Assembly: GCF_001750105.1 (NCBI RefSeq) | Contig: NZ_CP014143.1 | Location: forward strand, 3,255,501-3,319,500 | Length of the DNA stretch: 64,000 bases | Direction of reading: 5' to 3' | From: Microbulbifer aggregans | Lineage (GTDB): Bacteria; Pseudomonadota; Gammaproteobacteria; Pseudomonadales; Cellvibrionaceae | In this document: one piece after another, positions 25,361 to 34,842 of the stretch | Position numbering within the stretch: the stretch's first letter is position 1 | Layout of the letters: each line of letters begins with the position of its first letter | Position numbers and translations under genes: made by a program | The notes under the pieces: generated by a model | Database searches by the model: none | What the model saw: the letters and a program-made list of their open reading frames with translations, nothing else | Told to the model about the DNA's origin: nothing

Positions 25361-26479
25361 ATGTGGAAGACAGACCTGTTCCCGACCCAGCTGGTAGGCA
25401 GCTACGTAAAACCCCAGTGGCTGGCAAACCACGACAAGGTCTACCAGAAAGAAGGCACCTGGTGGAATGTTGATAAGGAACTCCTGCCTGCAGCAATTGA
25501 CGACGCCGTGCGCCTCGCAATCTACGACCAGAACATGGCCGGAATGACTTTTGCGACCGACGGCGAGGTTCGCCGCCAGACCTTCAGCGGTCATTTCTAT
25601 AATCTGCAGGGTATCGACCAGGACAATCCTGCTGAATTCACCAACTTCCATAACGACATTACGGAATATCTGAAGATGAAGCAGAAGGCCACCAATGTGG
25701 GTGCCGATCTGCAAAAGGAAAAAGAAAGCGAACCCAAGCAGGCCCATAAGGTCCTGTTCCCCGCGGTGCGGGACAAGATCCGCTGGCCCGGTCCGATGGT
25801 GGTCAGCGACATCCCATTCCTGAAACGCTATGCCGCAAACCGCAGCAAGATCACTGTGATCGGCCCGGTAACCCTGTCCTATCGCCTGGTGGATACCGGT
25901 ATTTACCCCGATCAGGCGTCCCTCTGTTTCGCCATCGCTGACGCGCTCAACCAGGAATTAAAAGCCCTGGCGGCCGCGGGTGTTGACCTGATTCAGATCG
26001 ACGAGCCAGAAGTGCATTTCCGCTACAGCCAGTGCCAGGACTTTGCTGTTGAAGCGATCAACCGCATGGTACGCGACGTCGACTGTCTGACCTCGGTACA
26101 CGTCTGCTACGGCTACTCCAAGAATATCGCCCTGAAAGAGCCGAGCCCGATCTACCCGAAAGCCGTATCGCTGATCGCCGAGTCCGACATTGATGCCATC
26201 CACACAGAGTACGCACAGCCCGGCCATACCCCGGACTTCCTGCAGTCCGTCGGCAACAAACTGGTTGCCATTGGCGTGCTCAACCTGGACCCACAAGGAG
26301 AAGTCGAGGAAATCGAGGCGATTCGCAAGCTGGTGATCGATGCCATGGAGGTCATACCCAAGGAGCGTATCAGCCTGGCACCGGATTGCGGCATGTGGTT
26401 CTTGGAGCGGGATTTTGCCTTCCGCAAAATCAACTCCATGTGTCTTGCGGCGCAGTCCCTGAGAAACCAGTTCGGCTAA
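25361..26479 (+). CDS. Core-MetE homocysteine methyltransferase (C-terminal MetE domain only)
   Basis: This 372-aa protein matches only the catalytic C-terminal half of cobalamin-independent methionine synthase. The zinc site is complete: His247 and Cys249 in VHVCYG, Glu283 in HTEYAQPGH, and Cys343 in LAPDCGM. The substrate-binding motif IQIDEPEVHF is near 211. It lacks the N-terminal half that binds methyl-tetrahydrofolate polyglutamate, so it probably takes a methyl group from another donor, such as a corrinoid protein or a special methylated substrate, and passes it to homocysteine. ATG 25361 has a weak Shine-Dalgarno sequence. It completes a SAM cycle with the nearby ahcY and metK. Confidence 0.85.
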   Translation: MWKTDLFPTQLVGSYVKPQWLANHDKVYQKEGTWWNVDKELLPAAIDDAVRLAIYDQNMAGMTFATDGEVRRQTFSGHFYNLQGIDQDNPAEFTNFHNDITEYLKMKQKATNVGADLQKEKESEPKQAHKVLFPAVRDKIRWPGPMVVSDIPFLKRYAANRSKITVIGPVTLSYRLVDTGIYPDQASLCFAIADALNQELKALAAAGVDLIQIDEPEVHFRYSQCQDFAVEAINRMVRDVDCLTSVHVCYGYSKNIALKEPSPIYPKAVSLIAESDIDAIHTEYAQPGHTPDFLQSVGNKLVAIGVLNLDPQGEVEEIEAIRKLVIDAMEVIPKERISLAPDCGMWFLERDFAFRKINSMCLAAQSLRNQFG

Positions 26480-26496
26480 ACCAAAGAGGCATACTC

Positions 26497-27111
26497 GTGC
26501 AGATTGAGAATGCATTCCTGAACCAGGTCCGGTGGTTGCAACTGCGTCTTAACTCCGCCGTACCACTCAGTCCGAGCCAGATCCGGGTGCACCTGTACCG
26601 CGACAAGACGGATGCTGAGGTGCTGGACACTCTGAACCAGTGTTTTCAGCAGCAGCGGCCAATGCCGCTGCACGCACCGGACAGCTACATGGCATTTATT
26701 CTGTGCAAACCCACACTCACCGACGACACGCTGGATATACACGCGCTGGAGTGCCTCGGGGAGGATGGTAAGCCAAATGGCGAACTGTGGCTGAAACTGA
26801 AGTCCAGCGCAGGCCTCGCAATGGCATATGGTGCGCCGGGCGCCGATCCATCAATACCGCTACAGGCGCTGCAGCAGTATCTTATCGGCGCGACGGATCT
26901 GCCGGCACTCACCCCCCTGCCCCAGAAGGATGGGCCCTCCTGGCTTTGCGCCCCGCTGCAGGCTACGGGCGGGGTCTGGGCGCTACCAGTGCTGGAAACA
27001 CCACTGGATGTACCCCCGCGCTTCGCCGGCCACTGCTACCTGAAGCTGGTCACTGAACACCACCCAGTGTGCCGGAATCTCTCACTTGCTATCGAAGAAA
27101 ACACTAAATGA
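26497..27111 (+). CDS. Unknown 204-aa protein of the core-MetE operon
   Basis: I do not recognise this protein. GTG 26497 follows AAGAGGC, and the stop overlaps the next start codon (ATGA), so it is translationally coupled to adenosine kinase. The protein is soluble, has no signal peptide and no strong motif; a proline-rich segment (LPALTPLPQKDGPSWLCAP) occurs near residue 145. It lies between a core-MetE enzyme and adenosine kinase, so it may be an accessory or methyl-carrier-interacting protein of the pathway, but nothing in the sequence proves this. Confidence 0.7.
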   Translation: MQIENAFLNQVRWLQLRLNSAVPLSPSQIRVHLYRDKTDAEVLDTLNQCFQQQRPMPLHAPDSYMAFILCKPTLTDDTLDIHALECLGEDGKPNGELWLKLKSSAGLAMAYGAPGADPSIPLQALQQYLIGATDLPALTPLPQKDGPSWLCAPLQATGGVWALPVLETPLDVPPRFAGHCYLKLVTEHHPVCRNLSLAIEENTK

Positions 27112-28109
27112 ATACGTATCACGTCTACGGCCTTGGCGCCGCTCTGGTGGACACCGAAATCGAGGTATCCGATCAGGACTTGCTTGACCTGAAGGTGGAT
27201 AAAGGCCTGATGACCCTGGCGGACAGCGAGCGTCAGCAGCAGTTACTGTCACAACTGAAGGGCCACCTGGTGGCTGCGAAACGTGCCAGTGGTGGCTCTG
27301 CTGCAAACACCATCATTGCCGCAAGCTATTTCGGTGCGAATACGTTTTACAGCTGCAAAGTGGCCGCCGATGAGAACGGCGACTTCTACCTCAAAGATCT
27401 TGAAAATGCCGGGGTTCAATATCATCGCACCTTGTCCCGCGAAGAGGGCGACACCGGCAAGTGTCTGGTAATGGTTACTCCAGATGCCGAACGCACCATG
27501 GTCACTTACCTCGGCATCAGCGAGACGCTGTCCTCGGTGGAACTGCACCCGGAAGCCATTGCCAGCGCCGCCTATCTCTATCTTGAAGGTTACCTGGTGG
27601 CATCGGAAAGCGGTCGCGCTGCCGCGATTGAAGCCGCACGTATTGCGCGAGCCAGTAATACCCGCGTCGCCATCAGCTTGTCCGACCCCGGTATGGTGCA
27701 ATTCTTCCGTGACGGGCTGCTGGAGATGATTGGCGAGCGCGTTGATTTGTTGTTCTGTAACCGCGATGAAGCCCTGGGCTTTACCGGTGCGGACACCATC
27801 GAAGAAGCGGCAGAGCGCCTGAAGCAATATACCGACTGTTTTGCCATCACCCTCGGCGCCGATGGCGCACTGGTTTTCGATGGTGCCAACTCGATAACCG
27901 TACCCTCCAGCGCAGTTACCGCGATTGATACCAACGGCGCTGGAGACATGTTCGCCGGGGCTTTTATTTACGCCATCACTCAGGGACAAAGCTTTGAGAA
28001 GGCCGCCACGCTCGCCAACCGCGCCGCGGGCAAGGTCGTGACCCAATTCGGGCCCCGCCTGGAAGCAGAGCAGCACCAGGAAATTCTGGCGGTACCGACT
28101 CCCGCGTGA
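27108..28109 (+). CDS. Adenosine kinase (PfkB family)
   Basis: This 333-aa ribokinase-family enzyme probably phosphorylates adenosine to AMP. The PfkB motifs are clear: RASGGSAANTIIAASYFG near residue 59 and the catalytic DTNGAGDMFAGAF near 269, with the catalytic Asp in GAGD. The family resemblance to adenosine kinases (start VYGLGAALVDTE) is stronger than to ribokinase or fructokinase. It would remove adenosine released by S-adenosylhomocysteine hydrolase, pulling the methylation cycle forward. It is the last gene of the plus-strand operon; its ATG overlaps the preceding stop. A long hairpin follows. Confidence 0.85.
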   Translation: MNTYHVYGLGAALVDTEIEVSDQDLLDLKVDKGLMTLADSERQQQLLSQLKGHLVAAKRASGGSAANTIIAASYFGANTFYSCKVAADENGDFYLKDLENAGVQYHRTLSREEGDTGKCLVMVTPDAERTMVTYLGISETLSSVELHPEAIASAAYLYLEGYLVASESGRAAAIEAARIARASNTRVAISLSDPGMVQFFRDGLLEMIGERVDLLFCNRDEALGFTGADTIEEAAERLKQYTDCFAITLGADGALVFDGANSITVPSSAVTAIDTNGAGDMFAGAFIYAITQGQSFEKAATLANRAAGKVVTQFGPRLEAEQHQEILAVPTPA

Positions 28110-28118
28110 TCGCTGTTT

Positions 28119-28150
28119 ACGGGGTATTGCGGATATCCGCAGTATCCCGT
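28119..28150. repeat. Long near-perfect hairpin after the adenosine kinase gene
   Basis: About 15 base pairs (with two G-T pairs) form around GGATATCC. No T-run follows, so it may stabilise the mRNA 3' end or act as a weak terminator. Confidence 0.5.
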
Positions 28151-28514
28151 GAATATCGGCCTATATAGGCAACCACCGTTCCCCTTTCTCCTCTTCTCTC
28201 TCTTGGTTACTCGCCACTTCCTGCTCACCATTCGCCTGTCGGGATCGTACTGCTTCCGGCATGCTATTGGCCTCTATTCAGTTCCAGCTCATAGCCGCAT
28301 ACATTATCACTGCCAAGCCTCCCTTTAATATGCGAAACATCCCCTCATGCTCTTTATTGCATGCGCATATCGTATTTCGGTGCATCTCCCTGAAGCACAG
28401 ATATCTGAGTCGGAGAAAAATCATACCAGGAAAGCTACGGCTTTCAGCACCGCAGCCCAGGGCACAGCAGGCAATCAACAACGGCTCGAGATGCCACAGA
28501 AAAATAGAGGACAT
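28151..28514. other. Convergent intergenic region, no gene seen
   Basis: This stretch between the adenosine kinase hairpin and the receptor's terminator has only short, unsupported frames and no recognisable site. Confidence 0.35.
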
Positions 28515-28536
28515 AAAAATGCCCGCCGAAGCGGGC
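28515..28536 (-). terminator. Intrinsic terminator of the TonB receptor gene
   Basis: On the minus strand GCCCGC-TTCG-GCGGGC is followed by ATTTTT, 27 bases after the receptor's stop codon. Confidence 0.85.
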
Positions 28537-28562
28537 AGGTTCACATCCTGTCGACAAGAAAA

Positions 28563-31205
28563 TTAGAACCGGTAGCCCACACTGAGACTGGTCATACGGC
28601 CCATACGGTTGATGATGGACGGTGACTGTTCCTGGGTCCAGATGAAGGGACGGTAGGCACTTGAAGGGGTATCGTCGTCCAGCAGGTTCTTGACGCTGAG
28701 TTTGCTATACCAGTTGTCCCCTTCGATACCGGTCACCAGGTTTACATCCCAGTGATCCTGGATCCACAGGGTATTGACGGTATTGATATAGCGCTTGTCT
28801 TTCCACACCGTACTGAGGTCGGTATAGAACTCGGCACCATTCCACACGTCGCGACGGTAGCGGAAACCGGCATTGAAGGTATTGCGGTAGTTGTTGACCA
28901 TTTCCTTGCCCGCAAGGTCACCGTCAGATACCTGCGGCCCGTTACTCGGGACCAGACAGCTTCTCTCACTCGTAAAGGGATTCGTTAACACATCGACGCA
29001 GTACTCATAGCTGGTCGAGTTCAGCCCCATCGCCTCGTAATCAACAAAGCCATAACTAAAGGTCTGTACGCCTTTAACCACTTCGGCGTCGTTGAAGGTA
29101 TAGGCAGAATGGAAACTCCAGTTGTCACTGATCTGGAAAGCGGTCTCAATTTCTATACCACGGATTTCCACCTCACCGAGGTTGCTTACGATGGCCGCCG
29201 GAATGGTGGCGCCGTTGCTGAACTGTGAGAATGAGCGGATCTGCTGGTCATCCCAGTTCACCTGATAGGCGGCGATGTTCATGTAACCGCGACCATCAAG
29301 TACAGTGCGCTTGGCACCAATCTCGTAGGTCACGTTTTTTTCCGGATCGTAGGTAATCTCCGACTCCAGCGGAGTACCGCCGTTGATACCACCAGACTTG
29401 GAGCCCTCGGCGATGTTCAGGTAGAAGGTGGTGTACTCATCGTAAAGGTAGGTGGCAATCAGGCGAGGAGATATCCAGTCCCAACTACCTTCCTCCTGAC
29501 CCTGAGCGCCGGTAAAGTGCAGCACGTTGTCTGCAACCTTCTGTTCCTTGGTGTAACGCGCCTCAACCCCCACATTCAGCTTGTCGGTAAAGTCGTAAGC
29601 CAGTGCGACAAACGCCGATTCCGTCTCGGTGGTGTGGTTGGTCTGGGTGATCTTGCGCGCATCGCCGTTTTCATCCACTGACAGGATGGAAGACGCAATG
29701 GATGCACTGTTGATCGCGTCACCAAATGGACTACCGCTGGCGGCCAGCGCGCTTGAGGCCAGCCACTGATCCAGGTCGGTTTCCGAATACAGCAAACCCG
29801 CACTCCACTGCAGGGGGCCTGAGTCATTGGACTGAATACGGAATTCCTGGCTTACCATCTGACGGTCATCGTTGGGCTGGCCACCGTAGTTATAGGCATT
29901 CACCCCGAGGAGATAGGCATTCTGCCCACCCATGGTAAACGACCCGATCAGGTTGGGCATATCTGCGGTCGCAGTGACCGGGCCCATGCCGGTATCTACC
30001 GGAATAACCGGTGCGAACACTAGGGTTGCACCAAAATAGGCATTGTTATAACCCTGCAGCGAGCGTGTTTCTGTGTCGGATACAGCGGTTATGGACGTCA
30101 GCGTCACATTGCCCACATCCCAGTTCGCGCGCAGGCTGTACAGGTCGGATTTATTGGTTACACCGAAAGCATTGCCGGCAAAGCCATCGGGATCTGCCGC
30201 TTTGGCCTCGCCGTAGTAGGCGGTAGGGGTACCGGTCAATGCCGCGATACCCGCTGGAGTGAGCTCATTAGTGAAAGTGTTGTACTCGCCAGGAGGACCG
30301 AACGGGCCAAACGGACCCGATACACCATCCTGGCCGACCGGCCACAAAAATGGCGGATGCGAGGGGTCGCTGATGCTACCAAAGGGTATCTCGGCGTTTT
30401 TCTCAACTTCGTAGCCCGCATTGTGATGCTCTTGCACATCAATATGCGCAGCGGTGAAGTCGAACTCGAGGTTATCGGTGGGAGTGAACAGCAGGCGCAC
30501 ACGCTGGGATTCATTGTCGATCGCACCCAGGTAGGTATCGTTATACTCGAACGTGGAACCCGATTCGGAATTCACCATATCGACGCTGACGGCCAGTTTG
30601 TCGCCTATCGGAGCGGCCATCCGGGCCTTGACTCCAGCCTGCCCCTCAGCACCACCGGTGACCTCGATCTGGCCCTCAAACTCCCCTACAGGCTTCTTGG
30701 TGATGTAATTCATGGCTCCGGAAAAGGCGTTGCGACCGTAGATCGCTGATTGCGGCCCCCGCACCACCTCGACACGCTCCAGGCTCATCATCGGCATAAA
30801 GGTCGAGGCGCGACCGGAAACGTACACTCCGTCGACGAACATGGCCACGTTGGTGTCATCGCCAATCAGGCCCGGCTGGCTCATACCGCGAATGCTGATC
30901 GCGCCGGTGGCAATGGTACCTGAAGAGTCGTAGACCAGACCCGGTGAGCTGCGCACCACATCACGCAGATCCTGCATGTCGGAACGCTCGATCTCCTTGG
31001 CTGAGAAAGCGTTAATGGCAACGGGGATCTCCTGGAGACTCTCGGTCCGGTTCCGTGCTGTGACCGTCACTTCTTCAAGTACCGGCTGCCCCCGATTGAC
31101 CACACTGGCTTCGCCAACACGTTCGTTTGTGTCCGCCACCGCAGTTGAAGCGAGACTTCCCGCCACCACCGCAACATAGAGCGGTTGCCGCTTGAATTTG
31201 GACAT
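28563..31205 (-). CDS. TonB-dependent outer-membrane receptor (first)
   Basis: This 880-aa receptor imports a large or scarce substrate across the outer membrane. It has a signal peptide (basic start, cleavage near ASTAVA), a TonB box-like segment VLEEVTVTARNR near residue 43, a plug domain with ISIRGMSQPG and VEVVRGPQSAIYGRNAFSGAMNYITK, and a beta-barrel ending in the aromatic C-terminal residues VGYRF. GGAGGG precedes the ATG. It lies between the SAM-cycle operon and ahcY. About 170 bp upstream of its start is TCAATATAACA, identical to part of the operator-like palindrome in the chlorophyll-type cluster, so it may belong to that regulon. Confidence 0.92.
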   Translation of the reverse strand: MSKFKRQPLYVAVVAGSLASTAVADTNERVGEASVVNRGQPVLEEVTVTARNRTESLQEIPVAINAFSAKEIERSDMQDLRDVVRSSPGLVYDSSGTIATGAISIRGMSQPGLIGDDTNVAMFVDGVYVSGRASTFMPMMSLERVEVVRGPQSAIYGRNAFSGAMNYITKKPVGEFEGQIEVTGGAEGQAGVKARMAAPIGDKLAVSVDMVNSESGSTFEYNDTYLGAIDNESQRVRLLFTPTDNLEFDFTAAHIDVQEHHNAGYEVEKNAEIPFGSISDPSHPPFLWPVGQDGVSGPFGPFGPPGEYNTFTNELTPAGIAALTGTPTAYYGEAKAADPDGFAGNAFGVTNKSDLYSLRANWDVGNVTLTSITAVSDTETRSLQGYNNAYFGATLVFAPVIPVDTGMGPVTATADMPNLIGSFTMGGQNAYLLGVNAYNYGGQPNDDRQMVSQEFRIQSNDSGPLQWSAGLLYSETDLDQWLASSALAASGSPFGDAINSASIASSILSVDENGDARKITQTNHTTETESAFVALAYDFTDKLNVGVEARYTKEQKVADNVLHFTGAQGQEEGSWDWISPRLIATYLYDEYTTFYLNIAEGSKSGGINGGTPLESEITYDPEKNVTYEIGAKRTVLDGRGYMNIAAYQVNWDDQQIRSFSQFSNGATIPAAIVSNLGEVEIRGIEIETAFQISDNWSFHSAYTFNDAEVVKGVQTFSYGFVDYEAMGLNSTSYEYCVDVLTNPFTSERSCLVPSNGPQVSDGDLAGKEMVNNYRNTFNAGFRYRRDVWNGAEFYTDLSTVWKDKRYINTVNTLWIQDHWDVNLVTGIEGDNWYSKLSVKNLLDDDTPSSAYRPFIWTQEQSPSIINRMGRMTSLSVGYRF

Positions 31206-31635
31206 TTATCCCTCCAGGGCTCAATTATGATTATTCGTTCACGCCTGAGTGGTCTGCAACAACTTCAAGGGCAAATGCATGGACTGGATTGATCCAAAGT
31301 CCCTTTGCTGACGTAACCCTAAATTGGCTTTTTAACTACCAATGAGACAGTAGCAAGGTGGAAAAGTACTATCAATATAACATTTGCCAGTAATAGACGG
31401 GGAAATTGAGAAATATCAATTTTGACCCAGCGTTGCACCGGGACTTTTACTGAACCAGATTTGACCAAAAATTGATCGCACCACAAAGGCGTGATCAAGA
31501 GGCCACGAATGACTGTTCCGCACCACGATGGATCATGTAATCGGGCTGCGGATTTGCCTACCGGGAAGCATAACCAATACCGCCCCGGCCGCTACGTCGC
31601 GGCACGAGGCGGTCCTGCACACTGGTGACTATCTG
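31206..31635. promoter_or_regulatory. Upstream region of the TonB receptor with an operator half-site
   Basis: The bases 31372-31382 read TCAATATAACA, the same 11 bases as in the palindrome at 44770-44787, although the partner half is weak here. The region is AT-rich from 31310 to 31400, as expected of a promoter. A GCCGC/GCGGC hairpin near 31588-31604 lies beyond the ahcY stop. Confidence 0.45.
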
Positions 31636-33018
31636 TTAATACTTGTAGCTTTCCGGCTTGTAGGGCCCTTCGACACCCACATGGATATAGGCCGCCTGGG
31701 CTGGGGTGAGTTGGGTAACTACCCCTCCAAAACCTTCGACCATGTCCCTCGCTACTTCTTCGTCCAGCTTCTTGGGCAATACTTTTACATACAGCCCTGC
31801 GACCTTTTCTGTTTGCGGCAGATCGGCAAACTTGCCCTCCCAAAGGTAGATCTGAGCCAGCACCTGGTTGGCAAATGAGCCATCCATAATCCGTGAGGGA
31901 TGCCCGGTAGCGTTGCCCAGATTTACCAGGCGGCCTTCCGACAGCAGGATCAAGTGGTCATTTTCTGTACGCTTTCGGTAGACCTTGTGCACCTGGGGCT
32001 TTACTTCCTCCCACTCATAGTGCTCACGCATGAAAGCCGTATCGATTTCATTATCAAAGTGACCAATGTTGCATACCACCGCACCGCTCTTCAGGCTTTG
32101 CAGCATAGCCGCATCACAGACGTTGATATTACCGGTTGTGGTGACCAGCAAATCAGTGCTTCCCAGCAGCGCTGACTCGATATCTGCGATTTCTCCGGTA
32201 TTGATACCATTCTTGTATGGGGAGACGACTTCGAACCCATCCATGCAAGCCTGCATCGCACAGATTGGGTCAATCTCGCTCACCTTCACGATCATGCCTT
32301 CCTGGCGCAGCGAGGCAGCCGATCCCTTGCCTACGTCTCCATAGCCGATCACCAGTGCCTTCTTGCCGGATAACAAGTGGTCAGTGCCACGCTTGATCGC
32401 ATCGTTTAGTGAATGGCGACAACCGTACTTGTTGTCATTCTTGGACTTTGTGACCGCGTCATTCACGTTGATGGCCGGCACCTTGAGTTCGCCCTTCTCC
32501 AGCATTTCCTGCAGACGATGCACGCCGGTCGTGGTTTCCTCACTGATACCGTGGATGTTATTCAGCAAGTCCGGATACTTTTCGTGACAGAGCTGGGTCA
32601 GATCCCCACCATCATCAAGAATCATATTGGCATCCCAGACTTCCGTTCCGTCCTTCTCCGACAGAATAGTCTGTTCGATACACCACCAGAATTCCTGTTC
32701 AGTCTCGCCTTTCCAGGCAAACACCGGAATACCCGCCGCCGCGATGGCCGCCGCAGCGTGATCCTGAGTAGAAAAAATATTACAGGATGACCAACGCACT
32801 TCAGCGCCCAGCTCTACCAGCGTCTCAATCAAAACCGCGGTCTGGATTGTCATATGAATACAACCCATGATCTTGGCACCCGCCAGCGGCTGCGAGTCAC
32901 TATATTTGCGGCGCAACGCCATCAGCGCAGGCATTTCACCTTCTGCGATAGCGATTTCCTTCCGCCCCCATTCCGCCAGGGAAATATCTGCAACTTTGTA
33001 GTCATTGAATTCAGTCAT
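31636..33018 (-). CDS. ahcY: S-adenosylhomocysteine hydrolase
   Basis: This 460-aa NAD-dependent enzyme splits S-adenosylhomocysteine into adenosine and homocysteine. Clear family motifs are [25 protein letters not shown] (seen from residue 52), the NAD-binding [13 protein letters not shown], and the C-terminal [22 protein letters not shown], ending KPESYKY with the conserved Lys-Tyr used for NAD binding. I start it at ATG 33018; an in-frame GTG upstream is unlikely. It is downstream of metK on the same strand, giving a metK-ahcY operon, and complements the adenosine kinase and core-MetE genes nearby. Confidence 0.96.
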   Translation of the reverse strand: MTEFNDYKVADISLAEWGRKEIAIAEGEMPALMALRRKYSDSQPLAGAKIMGCIHMTIQTAVLIETLVELGAEVRWSSCNIFSTQDHAAAAIAAAGIPVFAWKGETEQEFWWCIEQTILSEKDGTEVWDANMILDDGGDLTQLCHEKYPDLLNNIHGISEETTTGVHRLQEMLEKGELKVPAINVNDAVTKSKNDNKYGCRHSLNDAIKRGTDHLLSGKKALVIGYGDVGKGSAASLRQEGMIVKVSEIDPICAMQACMDGFEVVSPYKNGINTGEIADIESALLGSTDLLVTTTGNINVCDAAMLQSLKSGAVVCNIGHFDNEIDTAFMREHYEWEEVKPQVHKVYRKRTENDHLILLSEGRLVNLGNATGHPSRIMDGSFANQVLAQIYLWEGKFADLPQTEKVAGLYVKVLPKKLDEEVARDMVEGFGGVVTQLTPAQAAYIHVGVEGPYKPESYKY

Positions 33019-33148
33019 ATCTTGTTCCGATTGTGCAGGCACGGAAACCAGCTAATAACTGGCATCCGGTACTGCAGGCAAAAATTCAGTGTTGGAGAGC
33101 AACTAGGTCAGGATGCAGGCCCGATCCAAAACCCACCGGGCCTCCCGA

Positions 33149-34366
33149 TCAGTCATCAAGGGCCTTCTTCAGTGCATCGACCTTGTCCGCCTTCTCCCAT
33201 GAGAAGGCAGTAAATGTAGAGCTCTTATCTTCCCCGTTCTCCCTCCAGTGATAGGTGTACTCAAATGGTTCACGACCAAAATGCCCGTAAGAAGCAGTCA
33301 GCTGGTACATTGGGTGCTGGAGGTCCAGTACTTTGGTGATGGCATAGGGTCGCAGGTCAAAGACGTCGCGAATGGCCTTGATCAGACGCTTGTCGCTGAC
33401 CTTACCGGTCCCAAACGTGTTCACCGAAACCGAGGTGGGCTCCGCTACACCAATGGCATAGGAAACCTGTACTTCACAGCGATCGGCGAGCCCCGCAGCC
33501 ACCACATTCTTGGCCACATAACGCCCCGCATAGGCCGCCGAGCGGTCGACCTTGGAGGGATCTTTGCCTGAGAATGCGCCACCGCCGTGGCGAGCCATGC
33601 CGCCGTAGGTGTCGACAATGATTTTACGCCCGGTGACGCCGGCATCCCCCACTGGACCACCGATCACAAAGTTCCCGGTCGGGTTGATGTGGTAGCGGGT
33701 ATCCTCGTGAAGCAACTCTGACGGCAAGACCTCCAGAATGATGTTCTCCATGAGTGCCGCTTTCAGATCCTCCTGGGTAATCTCAGGCGAGTGCTGCGTA
33801 GAAAGTACGACGGCATCGATAGCTTCTGGTTTTCCATCCTCGCCATATCGGAAGGTCACCTGACTCTTGGCATCCGGACGAAGCCAGGGCAGGATATTTT
33901 TCTTTCGCAGGTAGGCCTGCCGCTCGACCAGCCTGTGCGCGTAATAAACCGGAGCAGGCATCAGAGTTGGCGTTTCGTTGGTGGCATAACCGAACATGAG
34001 GCCCTGGTCACCGGCCCCCTGATCCTCCGGCTTTGCGCGGTCAACACCCTGGTTGATATCCACCGACTGCTTGCCAATCGCATTGAGGATGCCGCAGGTC
34101 GAGCCGTCGTAACCCACTTCAGAACTGTTATATCCAATGTCGGTAACGACATGGCGTACCACGTCCTCGAGATCGACGTAGCAGCTGGTAGTAACCTCGC
34201 CGGCCAACATCACCAGCCCGGTTTTTACCACGGTTTCAACTGCAACACGGGCGTGGGGATCTCGGGCGATGATTGCATCCAGTACAGCATCAGAAATCTG
34301 GTCGGCCATTTTATCGGGGTGACCTTCGGAAACCGACTCCGAAGTAAAAACGGAATATTCAGACAT
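33149..34366 (-). CDS. metK: S-adenosylmethionine synthetase
   Basis: This 405-aa cytoplasmic enzyme makes SAM from methionine and ATP. It starts [18 protein letters not shown] and contains the signature motifs [12 protein letters not shown] and [19 protein letters not shown] near residues 120 and 270. ATG 34366 gives the conserved N-terminus; the frame is open 22 codons further upstream. It heads the metK-ahcY operon. A perfect 28-base palindrome lies 85 bp upstream, sharing its core with the palindrome before the methyltransferase at 21242. Confidence 0.97.
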   Translation of the reverse strand: MSEYSVFTSESVSEGHPDKMADQISDAVLDAIIARDPHARVAVETVVKTGLVMLAGEVTTSCYVDLEDVVRHVVTDIGYNSSEVGYDGSTCGILNAIGKQSVDINQGVDRAKPEDQGAGDQGLMFGYATNETPTLMPAPVYYAHRLVERQAYLRKKNILPWLRPDAKSQVTFRYGEDGKPEAIDAVVLSTQHSPEITQEDLKAALMENIILEVLPSELLHEDTRYHINPTGNFVIGGPVGDAGVTGRKIIVDTYGGMARHGGGAFSGKDPSKVDRSAAYAGRYVAKNVVAAGLADRCEVQVSYAIGVAEPTSVSVNTFGTGKVSDKRLIKAIRDVFDLRPYAITKVLDLQHPMYQLTASYGHFGREPFEYTYHWRENGEDKSSTFTAFSWEKADKVDALKKALDD

Positions 34367-34450
34367 AGGTGGTTCTACCTTTTTATTAGATCGTACCAAG
34401 GCGCCGACAGACTCTCCGCAAGACGCCGACAACCCAGTCTACCCACCTCA

Positions 34451-34478
34451 ACCTATATCAAAATATTTTGATATAGGT
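34451..34478. promoter_or_regulatory. Perfect 28-base palindrome upstream of metK
   Basis: The two 14-base arms start ACCTATATCAAAAT and are exact inverted copies. Positions 34455-34474 fit ATATCAAA-N4-TTTGATAT, the same element as at 21160-21179. It is probably bound by a regulator of the SAM cycle. Confidence 0.7.
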
Positions 34479-34598
34479 ATTTTTGATAAATCGCAAATTT
34501 GACCTCCTCTCCTGCACCGTTAAGCAGCCTTTTGTGTCGAGCAGATGAATACTGCGGATGAACCCACGAGTATCCCTCCTTGCGCTTTGCAAGTAACT

Positions 34599-34617
34599 AC
34601 AATAAAAATACTATTGT
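34599..34617. promoter_or_regulatory. Inverted repeat ACAATA-N7-TATTGT before the SSS symporter
   Basis: Perfect six-base arms in an AT-rich segment about 225 bp upstream of the symporter start. It overlaps the sequence TACTATTGTTAT, also found at 52507-52517 before the nitrilase/reductase pair. Confidence 0.4.
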
Positions 34618-34842
34618 TATGCTGTTAGCTCTTTTGTCGCTGAGGGTTATTGCCAGCGCGTAAGTTTCAGAGGGCACGCAGCACCAGGAACTACCGAAAT
34701 GTTGCCAGGGCTATCAGTATCGGCCCGCCACCCGATTGTCGGAGTGACGTTGGCACTCGACCACCAAGTACTGCCGGTTGGCATGCGTTCGGGAACCTCC
34801 GCCACATCAATCAGGCTCTTTCTTTAGGCAAATGGAAAACCC

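Noticed and set aside
33019..33148. Possible SAH or SAM riboswitch between metK and ahcY
   Set aside because: No recognisable riboswitch core or terminator could be folded by eye; only a short spacer.
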